DNA from: Eledone cirrhosa
Taxonomy: Eukaryota; Mollusca; Cephalopoda; Octopoda; Eledonidae
Reading direction: 5' to 3'
Assembly (NCBI GenBank): GCA_964016885.1
Contig: OZ024745.1
Location: 46,235,772-46,299,771, forward strand
DNA: 64,000 nt
The notes beneath the pieces are model-generated. The model made no database searches and was not told the origin of the DNA. It was given only the letters and a program-made list of their open reading frames with translations. Below are positions 32,540 to 43,930 of this stretch, one piece after another. The translations under genes and the position numbers were made by a program. How positions within the stretch are numbered: position 1 is the stretch's first letter; each line of letters begins with the position of its first letter.

Positions 32540-33700
32540 GAGTGGAAATGGGCATTGTTGAGAGGCAGAGATGTAGAGGATAGTGAAAAATGGAGAAGTT
32601 TGTCATGGAGCCCACAAAGCTAAATCCTGCTTTAGCAGGAAAAACGGCCATAAAATGGTTGTTGTATAACAACTCTGTCAATTTACTGCCTTAAATTAAG
32701 AATTGAAGACCATTGTCTGCCTTTGAATAATCAAGAACTAATCAGAAATAGGGATTAAAATTAATAAGCTAATGTATGTGTAATATTGGTTTCTTGTAAA
32801 ATGCATGTGTTCCAATATTCATTAGTAATATAGGGGAAATAAGGCAGATCTAAATAAGAATTAAAATTAGTTGACAGTATTGGTTTGCTAAGAACTTATA
32901 ACCAGAAGATTAAAGAGAGGTTTAACTGAAAATTGATAGTAATTATTTCTGTATTATGGCTTTGTGACAAAGCTGGAAATAATGATCTCTCTATAATAAA
33001 CTACAGACTTAGTAGAAGTAAAAATGATAAAAATAAAACCATAATCTTTCTCATGATAATTGCAGATATTTGTGATATAAATGTTACAAAAATAGTCTTA
33101 GTTGATCTAACTAATGTAATAGTTTTAAACAGAATACAACTATTACATTTTCATAAAAATTATAGAATTAGCATAATATAAAACAACTGAAACCCTTGTG
33201 GAAACCAATTTGTAAGGCTGACTAATGACAGAGATAATAGAAATGATAAAGAACAATGAGGATTGATGGGTGACATGCAGTACTGGAGAAGACTCACCTA
33301 CCAGCTTAAAGGTTGTGACCTGACCCAGTCATACCTTTCTCCTCTATTGCTATATGGTAGCTATTCTCATCATCACTGTATAACCCCACCCCCACTCTAT
33401 CCAGGATTAACTCTCACCTCTCTTAAATCCCAATACTCCACTCTATACAAGGTCACCTCTATCTTATCTAGGATTTACCCCCAACACTCTCAAATTCTAA
33501 TGCACTAGTCATAACTCTCTAGTTACTGTTCTCACAGAACCCCCAATACTGCTGGGGATCACCCCTTCCCTTCCCACTCTTCACCCTGTCCAATCCTACT
33601 ATACTCTGCCATACATATATGGCATACTTTCTTCACATCTCCTACCTGCTCTCACTCATGACACCATACTTATCTTCCTTTTTACTTTCCTTGGTGCTAT
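32540..33700. other. Unique DNA, no gene seen
   Basis: AT-rich at first, then C/T-rich (33300-33660). Short frames lack any domain features. Confidence 0.4.
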
Positions 33701-33704
33701 TACC

Positions 33705-33835
33705 CACATAGGGTAGAGAGGGCTCTTCAGTTGAGTAAATGACCAACAATCTCTCTAGTGTTGGTGCCACAAAAAATGCACCCACTACACCCTGAGGTGG
33801 TGGCAGAGGCAGTGGAGGTGGTGATGATAAGGAGG
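33705..33835 (+). repeat. SINE/LINE tail fragment
   Basis: GTAGAGAGGGCTCTTCAGTT, CTCTCTAGTGTTGGTGCCAC and CACCCACTACACCCTGAGGT. Confidence 0.6.
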
Positions 33836-33839
33836 AAGA

Positions 33840-35595
33840 GGATTCATGTTGAGATAGAATATATATTTCATAAATTAATTGTGTAACATTAAGCCAAATA
33901 AAATATTGTTGACAACTGCCAATCCTTATTCTAAGATAGGTTAACTTAATGTTTCAATGTTAAATAAACAGATGTGATAATGTCTAAATAAGCAAGAAGC
34001 TTTGCTATTGTGCATTGATGAGCTTAATGAGCTTAACTACAAGAATAGCAATATAAGTTAAACTGAGACACAACAATTTATCATCATCATTGCAACCACA
34101 GTTGAATATTCCTGACAGAGTTTCTCCACAATTTAAGATTTTCCATTGCTCCTGGTAACTGGTTTGTATAGTCTGAGAGTTGATCAATGAAGATTCAAGT
34201 AGGTCTTCCTCTTCTGTGTCTTCCCTGAGTTGGTTCCCACAATAGTAGCTTGTGTATAATTTCCTGCCTACTTCTCCAGCAATGTCCTGCAACAACTAAC
34301 TTTTTATCCAAGTAAGAAATATTTTTCTCTTCTTCAAGATCAATTTCATATACTAATGAATAAATGTGTCATAAACAAATCTTGCTATTGCCATATTCTT
34401 TCATGAAATACAATTGTGAAATGGATAAGAATATAAACTACTGACACAAAGATCATAATTCTAAATCTAGCTTCAGGAGTAGTATTGTGTCTCTGAAAAA
34501 GTACTTAGCTTTACTTGCCAAGCAATAAATTATCTTAACAACCAAGCAATAAATTATGGCTTATTTGTTTCTAGATATCAACAAGAACAAAAAAATAGAT
34601 ACTGTAAGCAACACAAAATCCTCTTAACGATTTCTGCCACAGTTCAAATTGTTCATGAATGCAAAATATTGGACACATCACCAGTGTGTATCCTGAGTCA
34701 CTGGGTGTTTTGGGTTATACAACATACTATCTAAATGAGATTGATCAAGCCTCAGTCTGTGGCAAACTGGCATACATACTACCCTCAGCTGCCCACATCT
34801 ACTGGCATACACCTAGTCCTCCACTCATTCCTGCATCAGTTTTCCTCCTATTCCTGGTACTTTGCTGTTCTCTTCCTCAAATGATCCTTTGATTACCCTC
34901 TTCTCCCAGACAACAGTTAGTTCCAGTAACATGAGCTATTTTGTCAATATATTCTTGATTCCAAATGCGGAGACACTTATATATTTACATGTTGAAAAAT
35001 CTGCTATCAATTAATCAAAAATCATAGAGCTTAGGTGACAATTAGGTTAGGTTGCCTCCAGCTATTATTGAAGGCCTTCAAAAATTACTTTAATCCCTAT
35101 TGTAGTCATAGCTAGGTTAATAGAAGATTAAGTTGGACACAAGAACATATAAAGAACACAGGTGTAAATGTAGAGAACAACTGGAAAGGAAATTATCTAT
35201 TATATCATTCATGACATTTTTCATAAAGAGCCTTCTATCAACAAAATTCACACAAATCATGTGACCATAAATGTTATCCAATGTTAATAGACTATTTCCT
35301 GGGAGCATAACATAAATAGTATTCACCAATGCAAAGATAATTCACAAAGCTCTATCTCATACTTGTAAATCTAGAAATGAATTTTGTTTGTCTGCCTCTA
35401 GCAAACAATGTGAGGGAGAGCAATGGTTCATAGATAACATAATGTTTGTATAGAGAGTATATTATGTGTATGTAAAGAAAACAAGATGTAGGTATAGAAC
35501 ATATATTATGTAGATGTTGAAATGACTAGATGTACGTATTGAGAGTATAGGATTGAAAGCTATATTTACAATGTTACAGTTTGAATGGAGATGAA
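33840..35595. other. Unique DNA, no gene seen
   Basis: Longest repeat-poor stretch in this part. The frames at 34005-34295 and 34659-34892 show no recognisable domain and no supporting splice or start context. Confidence 0.4.
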
Positions 35596-35597
35596 CT

Positions 35598-35827
35598 TTA
35601 ACACTTTAGCATTTAAACCAGCTGTATCTGGCCAGAATTCTCTCACCTCTTTCTGTTCAAACCAACCATAACTGACTGCTCATACTGATGTTAAGTTATT
35701 GTTCTCAAAATAAATAATATCAAAATCTCATATATTCGATATTATGTGAGATAATTATGTAAGATAAAGCCTTTACTACGAAAATAAAATAGTAAATATA
35801 GATTAATGTAAATGCTAAAGGGGTAAG
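35598..35827 (+). mobile_element. piggyBac-like MITE, copy 3
   Basis: TTAA at 35598-35601, CACTTTAGCATTTAAACCAG start, GTAAATGCTAAAGGGG end. The right TTAA has mutated to TAAG. Colinear with copy 1 throughout. Confidence 0.75.
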
Positions 35828-36185
35828 AAATTAAGTTTCTTAAATAAGAATCTACAGAATTAAGGCATAAAGAAATGAGATTGTATACACTTCCACTGTA
35901 TGTCAACATAGAAAAATAAGTGTTGATTTGAAGACAATTATGATAGCAATCATAATTATGATGTTGCCCAACATATTCTTTAACCTTTTTCTCCCAACTC
36001 TTTTATTGTGATTTCTTTTTTCTGTTAGACATCTCTATAGAGATATTTCCAGTAAGCTATAAATGTGAACATTTATTTCAGCAGCTACTTTTGCTCTGTT
36101 GTATACTAATGGCACTGTTTAATAGCTGTCAATCTATCAAGTACTCAATCAATTCTATAATACAAACACAATTTTTAGACATATT
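35828..36185. other. No recognisable feature
   Basis: AT-rich unique DNA. Confidence 0.35.
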
Positions 36186-36252
36186 CTCCCATGCTAGCAT
36201 GGAAAAATGGACGTTAAATGGTGATGGCGGCGGTGGTGGTGGTGGTGGTGGT
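36186..36252 (+). repeat. Group B tail remnant with GGT expansion
   Basis: CCCATGCTAGCATGGAAAAA, GGACGTTAAATGGTGATGG, then GCGGTGGTGGT triplets derived from the GAT tail. Confidence 0.7.
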
Positions 36253-37040
36253 TCTCAAGACGTACTAAAAGATTGGTAGGTACAGAAATGGTTATACAAA
36301 AATATAATCACAACTTCTCCAGTATTTGTGACATTATGCTGCTGACTCAAGTAGTAACACACTAACCCATCCTTTTAAAAAATTGAATCAGTAAATAATT
36401 ATATACATCACAAGAGTAAAAAATAATCTTAAGATTTGATTGAATCTACCATTTTAAATAAGAATACTATTTGATTTATTTGATTTGTTGCTGGTTAGTT
36501 AATTTTCTTACTCAAAGAATTCAATTTTAGACGTTTTAAATCTATTTATAAAAATCAATTGATTTAGCTTTTTAGAAAGAACTCCCGGCAGACATTTTAA
36601 AAACAGATAACCATGTTAGACAAAAATAAAACAGTGTTAAAATAATGATTAAACTAATGTCTTCAGGAATGTTAAGGTTTACAAACACAACAATATACAT
36701 ATATATAGATATATGTATGCAAAAAGTAAACAGAAACAACACTGTACAATGAAGAAATATATTAGTTTAATGCTTGATATAGAAGGAAAATAGTCTTTAT
36801 GTTTCAGACACTATTCCTTCATATGTTTTTTACTGGTTTCAGTCATCATTAGTTTAATGTTTATTCATTATTTAAAGACAAGACTCAGTTTCATCGTAAT
36901 GGAGGTTAATTGAATGAACCGTATTTTATTGACTTCAAGAACGTAAAGAGCTACATCAAAAGATTGGCAGAATTTGAACTCTCAAAGTATAATGGACATA
37001 TGTAAATACTGCAATGGAATTTGGCTTCTTGCCTCCTCCT
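36253..37040. other. No gene seen; one hairpin-repeat-like end
   Basis: Mostly unique. Near 36770-36845 CTTTATGTTTCAGACACTAT and TTCCTTCATATG resemble the ends seen at 693-850, with low certainty. Confidence 0.35.
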
Positions 37041-37308
37041 CCTACTACTAATACTACTACTACTACCACTACTACTACTACTACTGCTGCTGTTACCACT
37101 ACTACTACTACTACTATTACTACTACTACCACCGCTACTACCACCGCTACTACTACCTTTACTACCACCTCTACTACTACCTCTACTACTACCACTACTA
37201 CTACTACTAATACTACTACCACTACTACCACCACTACTACTACTACTACCACTACTACTACCACTACTACTACTATCACTACTACTACTACTACTACTAC
37301 TGCTGCTG

Positions 37309-37349
<41 letters not shown>

Positions 37350-37392
37350 GCTACCACTACTACTACTACTACCACTACTGCTACCACTACTT
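37041..37392. repeat. ACT-triplet microsatellite, about 350 bp
   Basis: CTA/ACT triplets with GCT, ACC and ATT variants. Poly-Thr, poly-Leu, poly-Ser and poly-Val frames on both strands are by-products. Confidence 0.95.
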
Positions 37393-37439
37393 CCTCTTCT
37401 CAATCTTTGTCATTCCACCATTTAATGATATGATGATGT

Positions 37440-38615
37440 TACCACCATATATAACTGTTGCTGTTGATGCTGCTAAAGATGATGATAAGTGGGGAGGAGA
37501 AGAAAGTGGAGATCTTTCATGATAATTGTGAAGGTGAGGATAAGGATGAAGATACGAGATAGCGGAAGTGATTGGGAGGAGGAGAGGGAGGTGGTGAAGG
37601 AATAAAAGTATGATTGGGGAGAAGGACAGTATGTGTGGGCCAACAACCACCATAGTTTATAAAAAGTTCATAGTGAAGAGAGAAAAAATAAACGAAACAA
37701 GATACAGGAAAAGAATATTAGAAGATCTGATATTTAACTTGACACTTTTAAAATGTATTATCTCTTGCTAGGAAGATAATGTATTTCAAAATCTCACTTG
37801 CAACTGAACATAGACAGTGAGGAGGAAGCCTCGTGATATAAGGAGGCTGTTGCAGCAGGTGTCTCAGGCCATTCTCTGCAGTAATGCCATTGCCATTTTG
37901 TTTGCGGGGTGCAACTGAGGTACCGCTCGGTATGTGTGCATGTATATGTGCACATGTTTATTTCGGTATATATGTGTGTGTGGTTGTTCATTTAAGCTTC
38001 ATGTCTTTGCCCCATAATAAACAAACATAATGAATAAAAGACATTGATGATCCCATCTCAGTTATCACTTCATACACTTGTTGACCTCGCCTTCTATTCT
38101 CAAATATCAATAAAAATAGTGAGAAATAGCTGACAAAATTCTCATCAGATCCACATACTGCTATTGGATAAGCTGAAATGCTTTGATCATAAGTCAATTT
38201 GATCAGAACTGACCTGAGGCTAAACAACAAAATAAATGGTAAAAATCTTATGATCAAATACAGATTCTTAAGATACAATGTGCTATCAGCCTACTGTACT
38301 ATTTTGCTCTGTAAAGAAATGTCTCCACAAGTGTATAATCAATAGAACCAACAAAAGCTGAGGTATTTCAGTAAAATTAATCATTGCTGAGAAGTGGATT
38401 TTTTTTTAATCTTATCTTAAAAGAAAATAAGTTCAAAACATCTTGGCAGATACCATATAAAAGAAAAATAAAGCAATTTCTCTTCTTTAACAATACATTT
38501 GAAAATTTATTTAAGAGCATATATATATATCGTTTCTGAATTTGTTTAGCAAGATTCTTTATCTTATTGGCAACATGACCCTCCCAAAGCATAACAATAT
38601 ATCAGGATTGAACCA
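37440..38615. other. Unique DNA, no gene seen
   Basis: GA-rich at 37480-37620. No coding frame supported. Confidence 0.4.
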
Positions 38616-38619
38616 GTTT

Positions 38620-38755
38620 TAAAGTAGTTAGACCATTTACTAGGTACTTAGGGTAGTAGAGTATGACTATATTAGAAAGAGTTGGGACCTGACAGCTGAG
38701 CTCTCACTGTTTCAACGACTAGTTCCAGACCCAATATAATATATATATATATATG
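38620..38755 (+). repeat. Hairpin MITE-like family fragment
   Basis: TTAGGGTAGTAGAGTATGAC, GGACCTGACAGCTGAGCTCT and TTTCAACGACTAGTTC, then TA. Only the left half of the hairpin is retained. Confidence 0.65.
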
Positions 38756-38757
38756 AC

Positions 38758-39309
38758 AACTTATGCAAAGTTACCGAATGGATAAAATACTAGTAAAGCT
38801 AACTAATACTAGAAAGTTTCATTCACATTTTTCCCTGACTGCATAAGTTATTCTATATGTATATGCTTCTCTGATTTAGATATATTTTGGCTATCCTTTC
38901 ATTGAAATGGACTGTATATTAGTGACCTTCTGTGTGATATTGGCTACTCCTTAACTGTTGAGTTGATAGACAGATTTTATGTGAATTATTTCTAGCATCA
39001 TTTTGATCCTATCATATACAAATATTTATTTAGTTGGTCTTTGCACGCATGTGTGTAATTTTATACACACACTGGATGGATAAGGATAAACTCCATTTAC
39101 TAACAGATGAATATTTTTTTATATACTTTCAAAGAAACCCTCTGAGGAGAGAATTCATCTTCCAGTATTGCTTGTCTTAATTTATTGAGATAATCAATGC
39201 TGTTTTTTGATTCTTGAAACTGAAGTAAGGAAAAAAATGGGAGTGAAACTTTCATGTATTAGTTGGCTTTACTACTACTCTATCCATTTAGTAACTTTGC
39301 ATAAGTTAT
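38758..39309. mobile_element. Inverted-repeat element, 80-bp arms
   Basis: 38758-38841 and 39228-39309 pair as inverse complements at roughly 85 percent (ACTTATGCAAAGTTAC / GTAACTTTGCATAAGT at the tips). A direct repeat, TTATTCTATATGTATATGCT, follows both arms (38846 and 39306). Confidence 0.65.
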
Positions 39310-39396
39310 TCTATATGTATATGCTTCTTTTATTTAGATATATTTGGGATATCTTTTCATTGAGATGTTCTGTATATTAGTGACAAATAACCTTCT

Positions 39397-39400
<4 letters not shown>

Positions 39401-39445
<45 letters not shown>
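39401..39445. repeat. TA microsatellite
   Basis: TA run of about 45 bp. Confidence 0.95.
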
Positions 39446-39449
<4 letters not shown>

Positions 39450-39765
39450 AGGGAAGTAAGGTTCTATACAAAATAGTGGTTATAGAGAGAAGGTGAGATT
39501 GGAAATAGCACTGAAAATATATTTAAGGGTCTGTTTTTCTTTTACTCTCTTTCCTTTGATTCGTCAAAGTGGCATTATTGAAAAAACGAGAGGGACAATT
39601 CTTTTAAAAAAAGAGTTTTATATAAAGTATCACCAATTTCGATGTATTAGTAAAATTCCTCTTATCAAATGTTGATTATTACAATTAAAAAGAATTAATA
39701 AGGATTAAAACCTAAAAATTAAAGATTTAAAACCAAGTTTTTGCATCTTCCTTGTTGAGAGGGAG
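39446..39765. other. No recognisable feature
   Basis: AT-rich unique DNA. Confidence 0.35.
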
Positions 39766-39767
39766 AC

Positions 39768-39769
39768 TG

Positions 39770-39809
<40 letters not shown>

Positions 39810-39850
39810 TTAACGTCCATCTTCTACGCTAGCATGGGTTAGACGGTATA
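39768..39850 (-). repeat. Group B tail with long GAT run
   Basis: Fourteen ATC units, then TTTAACGTCCATCTTCTACG and CTAGCATGGGTTAGACGG. Confidence 0.8.
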
Positions 39851-39865
39851 TATATATATATATAA

Positions 39866-40351
39866 ATTGTTGTCAGAGAATAAACAACCAAATTCTTGAA
39901 AAAATATATTTATTGTTTTACAATTGTTTCAGAAGTCAGACCATATTTAAGACCATAAAAATAAAATCTATCAATCATAGATTCAATAGGTACAGATGAT
40001 ATTAAAACTGAACTATGATTTGACCTCATCTTCAGAACCAAAAAGAAAACAAATATAAAATTCAAAAATACAAATCACTGATGGGTGGGGACTACAAAAA
40101 ACATGAAACACATATCACTTATCAATCAAAGAATTAAAACAGAAGGATACGACATTGTAATTCCGGCTATGTCAATCCTCCATTACTTACAGGCATAACA
40201 AACTTCCTTAAATTACAATATTGTATCCTTCTGTTTTAATCCTTCGATTGATAAGTAATATGGTAATGGTTTCATGATTTTTGTAGTCCCCCACCCCCAC
40301 CTATCAGTGACTTGTATTTTTGAATTTGGTTGTGTATTCTCTGACAATAAT
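39866..40351. mobile_element. Foldback element with asymmetric left arm
   Basis: Outer ends ATTGTTGTCAGAGAATAAAC and its inverse at 40332-40351. Inner arms 40048-40165 and 40210-40330 also pair. About 160 bp (39893-40045) lacks a partner and appears inserted in the left arm. Confidence 0.75.
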
Positions 40352-40639
40352 TTTATATTAACATGAATTATATTAGCATAAATTATGATTCTCTTGCTTA
40401 CTTTCACTGTTCGCTTGTCTTGTATTTAATACACATTGAGCACACTGTCCTCTTTGCTACTGGCTTATAATTCTCACAACTAATCTCTTATTTCTCCTTC
40501 TTGATTGGTTTTTACACTTACTTTTAATATATATATATATTATTTTCCTGTGAACTGAGATCTATTTTGAATAATTTTGAGGGAAAAGATAAAAGGAAGC
40601 ACTCTGAATTAGAGAATTAATTCATGTGGTGGTGTGGAG

Positions 40640-40715
40640 ATATATCATGTTTTGTTATCACCATCATGCCCAAAATCGCCATATGTTACTAAGGCACCCC
40701 TATGACTTCACCAGG
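40640..40715. repeat. Dispersed short repeat
   Basis: CCATATGTTACTAAGGCACC and CCCTATGACTTCACC, also found diverged at 60170-60225. Confidence 0.5.
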
Positions 40716-41029
40716 AGATATGGATTTCAGAAGAGAGAGAGAAACATATTCGTCAGCTGAATGACTTCCTTAGCAAACAACATAATCATTTCTTCAAACC
40801 CTATTTGAGTCTCAAATATATTTTATTTTAGATCTCTCTAACATACTATTACAGCGAAGAATTTTCCAAATATATTTAAGAAATTTTGAAGGGGAAAAGG
40901 TAAGTTTTTCTTTATAGATTGAGTCATTATATTCTTAATTTTTTTTTTCTTTTGTTTCAGACTTAGGAATAGAATGTAGTTATTCATATGAAATAAATGA
41001 AGAGCTAAAAGAACTTAAATACAATTTAA

Positions 41030-41400
41030 AAAAGTGAAAAATAAAATGGAGAAGACAATATAATACAAAAGAAATTAAGGAAGGTTAGAAAAGACAGGAA
41101 TTTTATAGGAAAATAAGAGGAAGAAAGAAAGAGAATGGAAGATAGAGAGTGAAAATAATGGGAAAGTAAGTAAAAGAATGTGTGAGAGTGAAGATAGAGG
41201 GGCAGAGGAGAGGGGGAATTGTTGAAAGAGAGAGTGAAACAAAGAAATTGGAGGAATATACAAGAGTAAATGATGGAAAGAATGGAGAAAGAAGATTGGG
41301 AAATATGATGAAAAGAGAGAAGGAGGTAAAGAAGATAAAGAAAAAAGTGTGAGAGAGAATAAATGTCCCCTTGTCTAAACAAATAAAAAGTTATTTGAAA
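41030..41400. repeat. Purine-rich plus-strand tract
   Basis: About 370 bp that is overwhelmingly A and G on the plus strand. The 132-codon minus-strand frame over it is Ser/Leu/Phe-rich only because of this bias. Confidence 0.75.
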
Positions 41401-41440
41401 GAAAAAATATGGATTTAGACACAAAATATAAATATCAATA

Positions 41441-41760
41441 AAGGCACAGGCATGGTTGTGTGGTTAAGGAGTTTGCTTTGCAACCATGTAGTTTTGAATT
41501 CAATCTCACTACATGGCACCTTAGGTAAGTGTCTTTTACTATAACCTTGAGTTAACCAATGCTTTGTGAGTGGAATTTTGTAAATGGAAACTGCAGAAGC
41601 CCATCATATATACACAGCCAGACACACACACACACACACATATATGGGGGGGGGGTATATATGAATGTGTGTATGTATGCGTAAGTGTGTATCTGTTTGT
41701 CTGTGCATGTGTGTGTTTGTGTCTGTGTGTCTGTGACAATAATATAGTGATTCTATATTT
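41441..41760 (+). repeat. OR-type tRNA-derived SINE with microsatellite tail
   Basis: GGCATGGTTGTGTGGTTAAG, CTTTGCAACCATGTAGTTTT, ACATGGCACCTTAGGTAAGT, GTGAGTGGAATTTTGTAAAT and AACTGCAGAAGCCCATCATA match an octopus SINE consensus I remember. Its CA and TG tail extends to about 41745. Confidence 0.75.
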
Positions 41761-42685
41761 TAAAAAAAGGGAACAACAAAATAAGTACCAAACTTGGGAA
41801 CTGGTGTTGATGTGTTTGACTAAATCAAATCAATGCCCCAGCATTGCCACAATCTGATGACTGAAACCAGTAAAAAAAATTAAATCTATTGAAAAATTGT
41901 TTTCTAAATATGGAAGTTAAGATATTCTTCAAAAAGAATTCACATAATCTTAAGAAATAGAAAGAAGCTTTTATTTTTTCAATGGCAAAATCTTTAACAA
42001 AACTAAAAGCAGCAGTTAACTTCCCTGTTTCAATAAGCCAGTTTTATTTCATTATAATTTCTTTTCCATAAGTTTAAAGTTTATTAAACTAAAGAGAAAA
42101 TATGATAAAAACTGTACCATATAAATGGCAATACCTTCACAAATTTTGTCTGCGTGGTTCAGCTGAAATATATCACTCAGACTGGGGTGTAGAGTCTGTT
42201 TCTCCTTCCCCCTTTCTCTCACAGGAGCAAATATTTCAAAAAGTTCTCAAATAATGCAGAGTTAGGGGGAGGCTTGCTGGAAGCATGGGGCTTAGTGACA
42301 TCACTGAGCCTCTTACCAGAACTACAGGGTCAAACGACATCATGTGAGTGGAAGGTCTTGCCGTAAGGCCCTCTCTCTTTCTTGACCGTTGCTGAGGGAA
42401 GACATGTCTGTGGTTTAAACACAAGTATATGTCCTATGTTTTCTTATCAAGGCTGAGCAGATAGGGCTTTCATGGATATTTTCTACTGGGAAAGATCAAC
42501 AATAGGAGAGGATCAGCAAGGTATGTGGTTATGTTGTTCCCTTACAACATAAAAAAGGAATTAAAGTAAGTTATTTTCATTGTGATTCTAATAAGATTGT
42601 AATGTTGCATGCACTTTACATGCTCACATGGGATCAAGACTATCTAAATCTTTTAACACCAATTCACCTGAAACCACAATATGAA
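41761..42685. other. Unique DNA, no gene seen
   Basis: AT-rich. A short frame at 42236-42424 has no domain features. Confidence 0.4.
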
Positions 42686-42689
42686 GCTG

Positions 42690-42895
42690 TTTATTTATCT
42701 AAAAGTTTTCCATCATAATTTTATGTAATTTTATGAACCTTTGTTAACTTATTCTCCAAACACTAGTAATAATGAAAATGTTAGTTATATTACTAAATCC
42801 CTCCAAATTCTTGATTACTTTCTTGATCTGAAAACCATAGACAGTGTCTTGCATTAGAAATATGGTAATGAAACGATTAAGTGGGTGTCCAATAA
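42690..42895 (+). repeat. Dispersed repeat (copy 2)
   Basis: CTCCAAACACTAGTAATAAT, CTAAATCCCTCCAAATTC and TTAGAAATATGGTAAT, matching 12786-13045. Confidence 0.65.
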
Positions 42896-43695
42896 TATGA
42901 CAAAAAGCTTAAGTATTAGTTGAATAAATCACTTAGATGTAAAGGATTGCATATGTGATTACAGCTTTATGTTTTTAGTATAACATGGAACATGGTAGTT
43001 GATAAACTAACAACCAGTAGTACTTGAATTAATGAATTATTCTCTTGGTCATTATAAAATCAGTCTCAAGCATTATAAAATACCATTTACAAATTTACAG
43101 TTTTCTATTTGTTTATAATTAGGAAATAAATACAGACATTAAAAACAATAAATAACAGTGTACTGTCATTATTGTCAGCAACAACAACAACAAGTTGCTT
43201 AAATGTTGTCATGGGATGGAAGAGTCTGCATAACCGTTTATCACTAACCAGCAGTATCCTATATTCCAAATATCTCATCCAATAACTTTCACCTAAGTCA
43301 ACTTCAGTTTATCAATATCTGTGTTATCATCAATCATTAGATCATGACCCCTTTCATATCTATATCATATCAGTTGATTCAATTCCTGACTATTGACCAA
43401 TGCCTCAAATAAACAACCCTAATCAAGCAGACTTCTGATTAAAGACATTCCAATGGTGACTATTCTGCCATTCTCTTGGGTACTGTGCACTAAGGGCACA
43501 TTATCTAATATGTTCTGTTTCTCTAAGATCCTAGGGTATGATTTGATGGAGATTTATGTTATTTCTAGTTGGTCATATACCATGTATAGGCTCTCTCTTG
43601 GGTTAAATTTTTTATCTCAAGTGTACATGAAATAAATCTTCCTTTCAAGTTACTGCCTTTCTTGTTTATGCTATATTTTAAAACTTGTTGAATGA
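42896..43695. other. Unique DNA, no gene seen
   Basis: AT-rich with a small CAA run near 43180. Confidence 0.4.
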
Positions 43696-43699
43696 GAGT

Positions 43700-43930
43700 T
43701 CTAGTTATTTAATCAATGGAACAGTCTGCTTGTTAACTTCACAGATGCATCTAATGGTAACATAATTTTCAGGGATATTGTGTGAAAAAGGCTGGTCCTT
43801 TGAATTACAGATACAGTCCATCCAACAGACATCCAAACATCTACCCACTTTCTCTCCCAAGGGATGGGTTGACTTGAGGCTATGGTAAATGACACCCTAT
43901 CTCTCAATAGCAAGGATAAGGAACTCCACA
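43700..43930 (-). repeat. Octopus-type SINE with conserved core (copy 3)
   Basis: On the minus strand: GTGTCATTTACCATAGCCTC, GTTGGATGGACTGTATCTGT, AATTCAAAGGACCAGCC, AAATTATGTTACC and GCAGACTGTTCCATTGAT. Colinear with 14455-14860. Confidence 0.7.

Noticed and set aside
36951..37433. Poly-Ser, poly-Val, poly-Thr and poly-Leu frames
   Set aside because: Products of the ACT triplet array.
41026..41424. 132-codon Ser/Leu/Phe-rich minus-strand frame resembling a membrane protein
   Set aside because: Explained by the purine bias of the plus strand; no start context or homologue features.
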